Positions 1 through 5,432 of a stretch of 6,672 nt of DNA are shown here, in pieces. Source of the DNA: Parvibaculum sp. (GTDB lineage: Bacteria > Pseudomonadota > Alphaproteobacteria > Parvibaculales > Parvibaculaceae); the NCBI GenBank assembly GCA_020062605.1, contig JAGUWA010000185.1:1-6672 (forward strand), read 5' to 3'. The notes beneath the pieces were generated by a model, which made no database searches, was not told the DNA's origin, and was given only the letters and a program-made list of their open reading frames with translations. The number at the start of each line of letters is the position of its first letter. The stretch's first letter is position 1. The position numbers and the translations under genes were made by a program.

Positions 1-258
1 CTTGATGCCGCTTGCCTGCTGATCCTCACGGATGTGGACGGCGTCTACGAAGCCTGGGGCACGCCCGCGCGGGCGCGCATCGAAGCCGTCTCCGCAAGAA
101 CGCTCGACCCAGCCTCCTTCGCCGCGGGCTCGATGGCCCCCAAGATCGAGGCCGCGCGCGATTTCGCTCTTGCCACCGGCCGCCCCGCCTTCATCGGTGC
201 GCTGGGAAGGGCGGCGGACATTTTGTCGGGCCGCTCCGGCACGCGCATCGATCCGTGA
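1..258 (+). CDS. arcC: Carbamate kinase, C-terminal part (5' end outside the window)
   Basis: Carbamate kinase interconverts ATP plus carbamate and ADP plus carbamoyl phosphate in the cytoplasm, usually in arginine-deiminase, agmatine or purine/allantoin-type catabolism. The frame is open from the left edge and gives 85 residues ending at TGA 256-258. Three stretches match the amino-acid-kinase fold as seen in carbamate kinases: LLILTDVDGVY (local residues 6-16), the nucleotide-binding region; FAAGSMAPKIEAA (40-52), whose GSM-PK motif with Lys48 is characteristic of this enzyme; and the closing IGAL...ADIL.G..GTRI. The C-terminus appears complete and undamaged. The gene starts left of the window, so its operon partners cannot be seen. 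The next gene begins 112 bp later on the same strand and is functionally unrelated. Another amino-acid kinase is possible, but the GSM-PK and terminal GTRI signatures favour carbamate kinase. Confidence 0.88.
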   Translation, partial: LDAACLLILTDVDGVYEAWGTPARARIEAVSARTLDPASFAAGSMAPKIEAARDFALATGRPAFIGALGRAADILSGRSGTRIDP

Positions 259-310
259 TCTGTTGTGATCGCATCGCCCCTGCCATGAAAGCGCGCCGCC
301 TGTTAAGGTC

Positions 311-323
311 GCCCTGTAAGGGC
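311..323 (+). other. Small hairpin in the carbamate kinase-tonB gap
   Basis: GCCCT and AGGGC form a perfect 5-bp stem around a 3-base GTA loop in the 112-bp gap (259-370). No T-run follows, so a rho-independent terminator is not supported. It could be a weak mRNA 3' structure or chance. I see no convincing promoter in this gap, so it is unclear whether tonB has its own transcript or is read through from upstream. Confidence 0.2.
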
Positions 324-370
324 TGGAGGTAAGTACCGGCCGCGGATAGTGCCGGAAGCCGGGCAGGATA

Positions 371-1201
371 ATGAGTGCAACGACAGTGAGCGGCAGCGCC
401 CCGGCTTCGGACGATGGTCTGCTTCGCAATACGTTTCATGTCGTGCCGCCGCCTCCGCCTCGTCAGAAGGTCTGGAGCGAACTCGCCATCGCGATCGGAC
501 TCGCGCTCTTCATCAATCTCATCGTGATCCTGTCCTTCATCCTGCGCGCGCCGGTTGCCACGCCCCCCGCCGACCCGCCCGCCATTTCGGTCGATCTCGT
601 GCAGGAGCCGCAACCGCAGCCGGAGCCACAGCCCCAACCGCAACATCAGCAGGAGGCCCCGGAGATAACGCCCTTCGCGCGTTCCGGCGAAGACACGGAT
701 GCGACGCCCGGGCTGGACACGGAGCCGGACGACAGCCCGCTTCAAACGGACTCGAAGGAAGACAAGCCCGAGCCGGACGAAAAGACGACAAGGGAACAGA
801 AAAGTCAGGCGGAGGAAGACATCCCTGGTTGGGCCCAAACCATCCTCCCGGGCTTCGACGTCCGTTCGGGAAAGCCCGACGCCTCGAGCCGTGAGCAGCA
901 GGCCGCGCGCAGCTCCGGCGGCGCAAACGAGTTCTTCAACCGCACGCGCGACGCCATTCTCGCCAATGTAAAGCAGACGGAGACCGGTGGATTCCAGGGC
1001 TTGGCCGAATTCGAGGTCATCATCCACCGCTCGGGCAAGATCGTAAGCCTGCGGCTGATGCGGTCGAGTGGCTACAAGACCCTCGATCAAGCCTTCGCAA
1101 ATGCCATCGTCAGGACCCAGCCCTACAAGTATCCGGCCGGAATCAGCGCCGATTTCTTGCCGATAATCGTGGAATTGAAATCCCGTTCCATCGGCGATTG
1201 A
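371..1201 (+). CDS. TonB-family energy transducer protein
   Basis: Inner-membrane-anchored periplasmic protein that, by family role, transmits proton-motive force from an ExbB/ExbD-type motor to an outer-membrane receptor. The 276 residues show the TonB layout: a cytoplasmic N-terminus with a proline run (26-30), one membrane helix at about 37-58, the post-helix stretch ISVDLVQEP, a Pro/Gln/Glu repeat of PQ and PE units (about 78-97), a long acidic linker (about 100-180), and a C-terminal domain from about 185. That domain has the TonB/TolA-C pattern: G-LAEFEVIIHRSGKI, then LMRSSGYKTLDQAFANAI, then a P-Y-K-YP turn and a final beta strand. The ATG at 371 is chosen as the only well-placed start, although the AGGA at 365-368 lies only 2 bases upstream, which is unusually close. 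No exbB, exbD or receptor gene is in view, so the partner is unknown. A TolA-like role is the main alternative. Confidence 0.8.
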   Translation: MSATTVSGSAPASDDGLLRNTFHVVPPPPPRQKVWSELAIAIGLALFINLIVILSFILRAPVATPPADPPAISVDLVQEPQPQPEPQPQPQHQQEAPEITPFARSGEDTDATPGLDTEPDDSPLQTDSKEDKPEPDEKTTREQKSQAEEDIPGWAQTILPGFDVRSGKPDASSREQQAARSSGGANEFFNRTRDAILANVKQTETGGFQGLAEFEVIIHRSGKIVSLRLMRSSGYKTLDQAFANAIVRTQPYKYPAGISADFLPIIVELKSRSIGD

Positions 1202-1218
1202 TACCGGAGGCGCTCGTT

Positions 1219-1572
1219 GTGGAGGCGGAGCCGGTCAAGTTCGCTCGCGCTCCGGTGGGGAAGAAGCGTGTCTGGTTCGACGCTCGGACCATGCTTCCTT
1301 TCGTGATGGTCTCCTTCGACCGCAAAGGACAGGTCTTTCGGTCCTTTGACGGTGCCTTCTCGCTTTATCGAAAAGGCCAGGAAGCCGTCATGGACGGCGC
1401 GCATCCCTATTGGTCATGGACGCATGTCCATGCGCACAATATTCAGACGAACCGCATCACCCGGCTGGAGCAGGTGCAGCGCGTCAAAGGCGGTCACACC
1501 ATGATGGTCAACGATCAATCGGCTTTCGACCGTTATCTCACGACGAACGCGCTGCGGAGGCTCGGGACCTGA
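1219..1572 (+). CDS. Short DUF1329-like protein, C-terminal region only (probable gene remnant)
   Basis: From GTG 1219 this is 117 residues. The stretch KKRVWFDARTMLPF followed by SFDRKGQVFR resembles the KR-x-(3)-D-x-T-x-L/I ... YDRxGxL(W) region of DUF1329 proteins, and the end DRYLTTNALRRLG resembles their conserved C-terminus. DUF1329 proteins are exported, LolA-like beta-sheet proteins of roughly 400 or more residues. Here only the last quarter to third is present, with no signal peptide or N-terminal domain, and the intact tonB gene sits where the missing part would be. A ribosome-site-like CCGGAGG (1204-1210) lies 8 bases before GTG 1219, which decided the start. An alternative TTG at 1198 overlaps the tonB stop (TTGA) and would add 7 residues. 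The frame shows no internal decay. It is either a recent remnant left by a deletion or a short protein translationally coupled to tonB. The family assignment is from memory of conserved patterns. Confidence 0.55.
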   Translation: MEAEPVKFARAPVGKKRVWFDARTMLPFVMVSFDRKGQVFRSFDGAFSLYRKGQEAVMDGAHPYWSWTHVHAHNIQTNRITRLEQVQRVKGGHTMMVNDQSAFDRYLTTNALRRLGT

Positions 1573-1576
1573 AGCG

Positions 1577-2713
1577 CTATTCGGCCGGCGCGACGCGAAG
1601 CACCGAGCCGTCCTCTCCGTCGGTCACGAGATAGAGATAACCGTCCGGTCCTGTCGCAACGTCCCTGATGCGCTTGCCGAGGTTGGCGAAGAGTTCCTCT
1701 TGCGCAACGACCTCGCCATTCTCCATGTCGACCCGCCGCACATGCTGTCCCGCGAGCGCTCCGACGAAGATGTCTCCCTCCCACTGCGGAAAAACAGCGC
1801 CGCGATAAAGCGTAAAGCCGCATGGTGCGATCGATGGCGTCCAGTGGAGCAGGGGCTGCTCCATCCCTTCATATTCCGTATAAGGAGAAACCCGCGCACC
1901 GGAATAATCCATACCCCAGGTAATGACGGGCCAGCCATAATTCTTGCCGGGCTCGATGATGTTGATTTCATCGCCGCCCCGCGGCCCATGCTCGTGTTCT
2001 ATGACGCGTCCCGAGACATCGTCGTAGATCAGCCCCTGGATATTGCGATGTCCGTAGCTCCAGATTTCCGGCCGCGCGCCTTCCTGCCCGGCAAAGGGAT
2101 TGTCGTCCGGAATGCTGCCATCGCGATTGATGCGCACGATCTTGCCGAGGTCGTTATCGAGACGTTGTGCTTGCTCGCGATAGTCGAAGCCGTCGCCCAC
2201 CGCGACGAGCAGCGTGCCGTCTGGCAGGAAACTCATCACGCCACCGTAGTGGACGGGCGTATCCTTTTTCGGCGTGGCCTCGAAGATCACTTCGAGATCG
2301 CTCAGCGACTGACCATCGAAACGTGCGCGGGCTACGCGCGTACCGTTCTCTCCCGGCGTGCCATGCGCATAGGAGAGATAGACATATCCGTTCTCCGAAA
2401 AGTCCGGGTCCGGCAGCACCTCGAAAAGGCCGCCCTGGCTCTTGAAAAAGACTTCGGGAACACCGGCAATGGGCTCGGGCGCCATCACGCCATCCCGAAG
2501 CACACGGATTTGTCCCGGCAACTGGACGACGAGGATCGATCCGTCCGGCATGAAAGTGAGGTTCCATGGATGATCGAGCCCTTCCGCCACGGCGGTAATC
2601 TTGTAGGAGGTGGCGCTGGAAGCCTCGTCCTGCGCTTGCGCTGTGCCGCCTGGCAGAAGAACCAACAGCGCGGCCGCAGCCGATGCCCCCATCGCGAATG
2701 CCCGCTTCACCAT
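1577..2713 (-). CDS. PQQ-dependent aldose sugar dehydrogenase, periplasmic (GSDH family)
   Basis: Six-bladed beta-propeller quinoprotein of the glucose/sorbosone dehydrogenase family (YliI/Asd type), expected to oxidise aldoses to lactones in the periplasm and pass electrons to the respiratory chain. The 378-residue protein has a Sec signal peptide (basic MVKR, hydrophobic to about 20, cleavage near AQA at 25-27). Family motifs follow in order: GLDHPWNLTFMPDG (45-58), SQGGLFEVLPDPDF, HYGG (155-158) with His155 at the catalytic-base position, DLGKIVRI (188-195), IWSYGHRNIQG (217-227) with Arg223 at the PQQ-binding position, EHGPRGGDE (241-249), NYGWP (258-262), PSIAPCG (293-299) and GKRIRDVATGPDGYLYL. 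The length is typical. The frame is open 74 codons further upstream, but the ATG at 2713 directly begins the signal peptide and has a GGGAAAGAG-like site just before it, so the longer form is rejected. It converges with the DUF1329-like gene, 4 bp apart, and is divergent from the next gene. Confidence 0.9.
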   Translation of the reverse strand: MVKRAFAMGASAAAALLVLLPGGTAQAQDEASSATSYKITAVAEGLDHPWNLTFMPDGSILVVQLPGQIRVLRDGVMAPEPIAGVPEVFFKSQGGLFEVLPDPDFSENGYVYLSYAHGTPGENGTRVARARFDGQSLSDLEVIFEATPKKDTPVHYGGVMSFLPDGTLLVAVGDGFDYREQAQRLDNDLGKIVRINRDGSIPDDNPFAGQEGARPEIWSYGHRNIQGLIYDDVSGRVIEHEHGPRGGDEINIIEPGKNYGWPVITWGMDYSGARVSPYTEYEGMEQPLLHWTPSIAPCGFTLYRGAVFPQWEGDIFVGALAGQHVRRVDMENGEVVAQEELFANLGKRIRDVATGPDGYLYLVTDGEDGSVLRVAPAE

Positions 2714-2790
2714 CGGCTCTTTCCCATCCCAACTGCTGTTATTCTGTGCAATCATAGCGCTATATGGCGACTGAAAGAAATGAGGGGGAA
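2714..2790. promoter_or_regulatory. Divergent promoter region with a 10-bp palindrome
   Basis: This 77-bp gap must hold the promoters of both the minus-strand dehydrogenase and the plus-strand membrane protein gene. It contains the perfect palindrome ATAGCGCTAT (2754-2763). On the minus strand a TATGAT (2756 down to 2751) is a plausible -10 for the dehydrogenase, giving a leader of about 30 bases, though no good -35 accompanies it. On the plus strand the palindrome edge gives a TATATG/CTATAT-like -10 at about 2760-2766, also without a clear -35. The palindrome overlaps or abuts both candidate -10 elements and could be a shared operator. This is inference from position only. Confidence 0.35.
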
Positions 2791-3219
2791 ATGCGTATCG
2801 TGAAGATTGTGCTGGGATTTGTCCTGGCTGTGATCGTGGCGACCGTGCTTGGCGCGATTGCTCATACGCAATTCGTACTTGCCGAACTGACGGGGCTTGG
2901 CATTGAAATTCCCATTTCGGATCGCTTGTCCACAACCATACACGACATTGTCGGCATGGGACCGATGTTCGGTCTCATCGTCGGGATCGGCTTCCTCGTT
3001 GCCATGTTGGCCGCGGCGCTTGTCTACAGGTTTGCCGGTACGCAGCGCTATCTCGTCTACGGCGTGGCCGGCGCGGTGGCGCTTGCCGTCGCGCTGACGG
3101 CGATGGGCATGGTCTACGAGATCACGCCGATTGCGGGTGCCCGGACGACTACGGGTTTCATCGCGCAGATGATTGCCGGTGCGCTTGGCGGGCTCACCTT
3201 TGCCCGCGTGACGCGCTAG
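2791..3219 (+). CDS. Small four-helix membrane protein of unknown function
   Basis: I do not recognise the family. The 142-residue product is almost entirely hydrophobic with four predicted membrane helices: about 5-27, 56-80, 86-108 and 119-137. The loop between helices 1 and 2 (about 30-55) is the longest and most polar, with the local sequence SDRLSTTIHDIVGMGP. A G-rich final helix (IAQMIAGALGGLTFA) ends in basic residues. The start at ATG 2791 is preferred over an in-frame ATG at 2764 because a purine-rich GAGGGGG (2782-2788) lies just before it and the protein then begins at a basic residue pair and first helix. It is transcribed divergently from the PQQ dehydrogenase and stands 261 bp before the TRAP operon, so it appears to be a single-gene unit. 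No catalytic motif is visible. Confidence 0.75.
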   Translation: MRIVKIVLGFVLAVIVATVLGAIAHTQFVLAELTGLGIEIPISDRLSTTIHDIVGMGPMFGLIVGIGFLVAMLAAALVYRFAGTQRYLVYGVAGAVALAVALTAMGMVYEITPIAGARTTTGFIAQMIAGALGGLTFARVTR

Positions 3220-3299
3220 CCTCTGCCTGCCGGGGTGGCAGCCCCTGCCTGACAACCCGCCATTCTGCCCCTTGTGTGATCATCGCAGTGCAGCGCGCC

Positions 3300-3326
3300 A
3301 AAAAAGCGCCGGACGTGTCGTTTTTT
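3300..3326 (+). terminator. Possible weak terminator (A6...T6 inverted repeat)
   Basis: AAAAAA (3300-3305) and TTTTTT (3321-3326) can pair, with an inner CG/CG and one bulged G, around a loop of about 10 bases. The T-run would suit termination of the membrane protein transcript, whose stop is about 80 bases upstream. The paired GC core is only 2 bp, much poorer than a standard rho-independent terminator, so the call is tentative. Confidence 0.22.
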
Positions 3327-3355
3327 GAGGGCCGAATGCCGCGTCCCCCGTTGCC

Positions 3356-3384
3356 TTGACGCACCAATCCGTGCAGCCTTGAGT
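3356..3384 (+). promoter_or_regulatory. Candidate promoter of the TRAP operon
   Basis: TTGACG (3356-3361) matches the sigma-70 -35 box in five of six positions. At a 17-bp spacing the -10 position reads TTGAGT (3379-3384), a poor match. Between them lies a short inverted repeat, GCAC (3361-3364) and GTGC (3371-3374), where a regulator could bind. A weak -10 with an intervening dyad would fit an activator- or repressor-controlled uptake operon. Position, 100 to 125 bases before dctQ, is suitable, but the sequence support is modest. Confidence 0.28.
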
Positions 3385-3480
3385 GATCGATATTGCAGAG
3401 TCCCGCCTTCGGGGTGGCCGCATGCCGGGGTATCCTGGAGCGGCGTCCATTCCAATGCCGATCAAAACGAAAGAGGCAAC

Positions 3481-3993
3481 TTGCCGAGAGCAGCCAGAGT
3501 TTTCGTCCGGTATGTCGAGGCGTTGAACCGCGCGGTCGGCCGTGTCGTCATGCTGCTGATCTTCGTGATGATCGGCATTCTGCTCTACGCCTCCATTTCC
3601 CGCACCGTCTTCGACGTTCCGATCGCATGGGTCATGGAGATGGGGCAGTTTCTGCTCGCGGCCTACTATCTGCTCGGCGGCGGCTACTCGATGCAGATCA
3701 ACTCGCATGTGAGGATGGATCTTCTCTATGGCCGCCTTTCGCCGAAAAAGATGGCCTTCACGGACACCATCACTTCGTTCTTCCTCGTCTTCTATCTCGT
3801 CGTGTTGCTGATGGGCGGCATATCGAGCACGGAATACGCCATCACCTACCAGCAGGTGAACTACACCGCCTGGGCGCCGCTCCTCTGGCCGATCAAACTC
3901 ATCATGACGATCGGCATAGGGCTCATGTTGCTGCAGGCGATAGCCTTCTTCTTCAAGGACCTGGCGCGCATGCGTGGCGAGGACATCGCATGA
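3481..3993 (+). CDS. dctQ: TRAP transporter small permease (DctQ/FcbT2-like)
   Basis: Small inner-membrane subunit of a tripartite ATP-independent periplasmic transporter. It pairs with the large permease and helps dock the binding protein. The 170-residue product has four membrane helices (about 22-40, 50-71, 93-113, 133-157). It shows the family pattern IAWVMEMGQFLLAAYYLLGGGY followed by SHVRMD (75-80), with the conserved His-Val-Arg-x-Asp at the end of helix 2, and a final WAPLLWPIKLIMTIG segment. No ATG lies in frame ahead of the first helix. The TTG at 3481 is chosen because GAAAGAGG (3469-3476) sits 4 bases before it and it leaves a normal 20-residue cytoplasmic N-terminus. A TTG at 3523 is the main alternative. 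The stop overlaps the start of the large permease gene (ATGA), indicating translational coupling. Confidence 0.88.
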   Translation: MPRAARVFVRYVEALNRAVGRVVMLLIFVMIGILLYASISRTVFDVPIAWVMEMGQFLLAAYYLLGGGYSMQINSHVRMDLLYGRLSPKKMAFTDTITSFFLVFYLVVLLMGGISSTEYAITYQQVNYTAWAPLLWPIKLIMTIGIGLMLLQAIAFFFKDLARMRGEDIA

Positions 3994-5315
3994 GTTATGA
4001 ACTCATCACCCTGCTGATGTTCTCTTCGCTCATGGTGATGCTGCTCACCGGCCAGCGGGTATTCGGCGCAATCGGTTTCGTGGCCGCTGCGGCGGCACTT
4101 CTTCTGTGGGGCGACGGCGCTTCCGAAATGCCGTTCAACGCCACCTTTCAGGTATTGAACTGGTATCCGCTGCTGACGCTGCCGCTCTTCATCTACATGG
4201 GCTACATGCTCTCCGAGTCGGGCATCGCGAGCGATCTCTACCGGATGTTCCATGTCTGGATGGGCTCGCTGAAAGGCGGTCTGGCGCTCGGCACGATCGG
4301 CCTCATGGTCATCATCTCTGCCATGAACGGTCTGAGCGTCGCCGGCATGGCGATCGGCGCCAGCGTTGCCCTGCCGGAACTTCTGCGGCGCGGCTACGAC
4401 AAGGTCATGGTCACGGGCGTCATTCAGGCCGGCAGTTCACTCGGTATTCTTATTCCGCCGAGCGTTGTCCTGGTTCTCTACGCGATGATCGCGCGCCAAC
4501 CCGTACTGCAACTCTGGCTCGCGGGCATCTTGCCGGGCCTTCTGATGGCCGCGCTCTTCGGTATCTACATTTACTTTCGCTGCAGAAGACACCCGGAACT
4601 CGGCCCGCCGCTTCCCGCCGAGGAACTCGAGAAAGTGACATGGGGAGAAAAGCTCCGCCTGCTGAAGGCGGGCATTGCGCCGATCCTCATTTTCGCTTCG
4701 ATGATGGGGCTCTTTTTCACCGGCGTCACAAGCCTGGTCGAGAGCTCCGCCGTCGGTGCGACGGCCGCCACGCTGACGGCTTTGTGGAAGCGCCGTCTCA
4801 CATGGCGCGTGATGGACGACACCATGCGGCAGACGCTCAGCATCACCTGCATGTTCATGTGGATCATTCTGGCGGCACTCTGCTTCGGCGCCGTCTATGA
4901 CGGTCTCGGCGCAAAGAACGCGATCAAGGTCCTCCTGCTCGACACCTGGGATCTCGGACCCTGGGAAGTCCTCATCATGATGATGATTTCCTTCGTGGTC
5001 CTCGGCATGTTCCTCGATGACACGGCGATGCTCGTCATCGTGGCGCCGCTCTACATTCCCCTTGTCCGGAGCCTTGGGTTCGACCCGATCTGGTTCGGCG
5101 TTCTCTACGTCATTACCTGTCAGGTCGCCTACATAACGCCGCCCTTTGGCTACAATCTCTTCCTGATGCGCGCCATGGCGCCACCTGAGATTACCCTTGT
5201 GGATATCTACCGCTCAATCGTACCGTTCGTGGTGCTCATGCTGATCACCATCGCGATCGTAATGGCCTTTCCGCAGCTCGCCCTCTGGCTGCCCAATATG
5301 TATTCCGGGCGATAG
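3990..5315 (+). CDS. dctM: TRAP transporter large permease (DctM/FcbT3-like)
   Basis: Large inner-membrane subunit that moves the solute across the membrane, driven by an ion (usually Na+) gradient. The 441 residues are of normal length and hydrophobic throughout, consistent with about 12 membrane segments. Family motifs seen in order: MNGLSVAGMAIGAS (112-125), GSSLGILIPPSVV (148-160) with the conserved Pro pair, SLVESSAVGA (248-257), MFLDDTAMLVIVAPLYIP (340-357), LGFDPIWFGV (362-371) and YITPPFGYNLF (381-391). The last motif with its Phe-Gly-Tyr-Asn reading is most like the mannitol/chloroaromatic (FcbT3, COG4664-type) branch rather than the C4-dicarboxylate branch, though this is from memory. 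The start is fixed by the ATGA overlap with dctQ and GAGGA at 3979-3983. A long open stretch upstream in the same frame lies inside dctQ and is not coding. Confidence 0.92.
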   Translation: MSYELITLLMFSSLMVMLLTGQRVFGAIGFVAAAAALLLWGDGASEMPFNATFQVLNWYPLLTLPLFIYMGYMLSESGIASDLYRMFHVWMGSLKGGLALGTIGLMVIISAMNGLSVAGMAIGASVALPELLRRGYDKVMVTGVIQAGSSLGILIPPSVVLVLYAMIARQPVLQLWLAGILPGLLMAALFGIYIYFRCRRHPELGPPLPAEELEKVTWGEKLRLLKAGIAPILIFASMMGLFFTGVTSLVESSAVGATAATLTALWKRRLTWRVMDDTMRQTLSITCMFMWIILAALCFGAVYDGLGAKNAIKVLLLDTWDLGPWEVLIMMMISFVVLGMFLDDTAMLVIVAPLYIPLVRSLGFDPIWFGVLYVITCQVAYITPPFGYNLFLMRAMAPPEITLVDIYRSIVPFVVLMLITIAIVMAFPQLALWLPNMYSGR

Positions 5316-5371
5316 GGGCGAGAGAAACACGGGCCAGTGAGGCAGTAGCGGATTTCTTCGTGCGAGCGGGC

Positions 5372-5402
5372 CGGGTCTGGCAATGGGGCTGGAAGCGACC
5401 CG
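5372..5402 (+). other. Inverted repeat in the dctM-binding protein gap
   Basis: CGGGTC (5372-5377) and GACCCG (5397-5402) form a perfect 6-bp inverted repeat around a 19-base loop, inside the 117-bp gap between dctM and the binding protein gene. No T-run follows, so it should not stop transcription. A structure here could stabilise mRNA ends and let the binding protein be made in excess over the permeases, as is common for such operons. The rest of the gap shows no promoter I can support. Confidence 0.3.
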
Positions 5403-5432
5403 AAACCATCCAGAGAAGAAGGAGTCTCTCCG

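Larger units (their letters stand above)
3220..3480 (+). other. 261-bp intergenic region before the TRAP operon
   Basis: No convincing gene is seen here. The open frame ahead of dctQ carries no ATG and its translation does not resemble protein of this family. Notable elements: CTGCC/GGCAG around a GGGGT loop (3227-3241), just after the membrane protein stop; an A6 run (3300-3305) opposite a T6 run (3321-3326); a TTGACG (3356-3361); a small hairpin around 3402-3417; and the GAAAGAGG ribosome site at 3469-3476. The region should hold the terminator of the upstream gene and the promoter of the transporter operon, but neither is strong by eye. Confidence 0.4.

Noticed and set aside
598..660. Pro/Gln/Glu-coding repeat in tonB as a possible DNA repeat element
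   Set aside because: The periodicity comes from alternating CCG/CCA and CAG/CAA/GAG codons of the normal TonB proline-rich spacer.
191..1090. Minus-strand open frame (299 codons) across the carbamate kinase end and tonB
   Set aside because: Its product is Arg- and Leu-rich low-complexity sequence, antisense to two genes with recognisable motifs, so it is a shadow frame.
1700..2803. Long plus-strand open frame (367 codons) opposite the PQQ dehydrogenase
   Set aside because: The minus strand carries a full set of GSDH motifs and a signal peptide; the plus-strand translation shows no family motif and is a shadow of GC-rich codon usage.
2714..2935. 74-codon upstream extension of the dehydrogenase
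   Set aside because: It would bury the signal peptide inside the protein and run through the divergent promoter and into the neighbouring gene; the ATG at 2713 begins the signal peptide directly.
3227..3241. CTGCC/GGCAG hairpin after the membrane protein gene as a terminator
   Set aside because: The stem is only 5 bp and no T-run follows.
3277..3398. Two similar segments beginning TGATC and ending in GCAG (near 3277 and 3384) as a possible operator repeat
   Set aside because: The similarity is short and imperfect, with differing internal spacing; chance is a sufficient explanation.
3325..3480. 52-codon N-terminal extension of dctQ from TTG 3325
   Set aside because: The extension is Cys/Pro/Arg-rich without family resemblance, and a ribosome site lies inside it just before TTG 3481.
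3393..3989. Upstream extension of the large permease frame through dctQ
   Set aside because: The added residues are not hydrophobic and overlap the clearly coding dctQ frame; the ATGA overlap at 3990 gives a standard DctM start.
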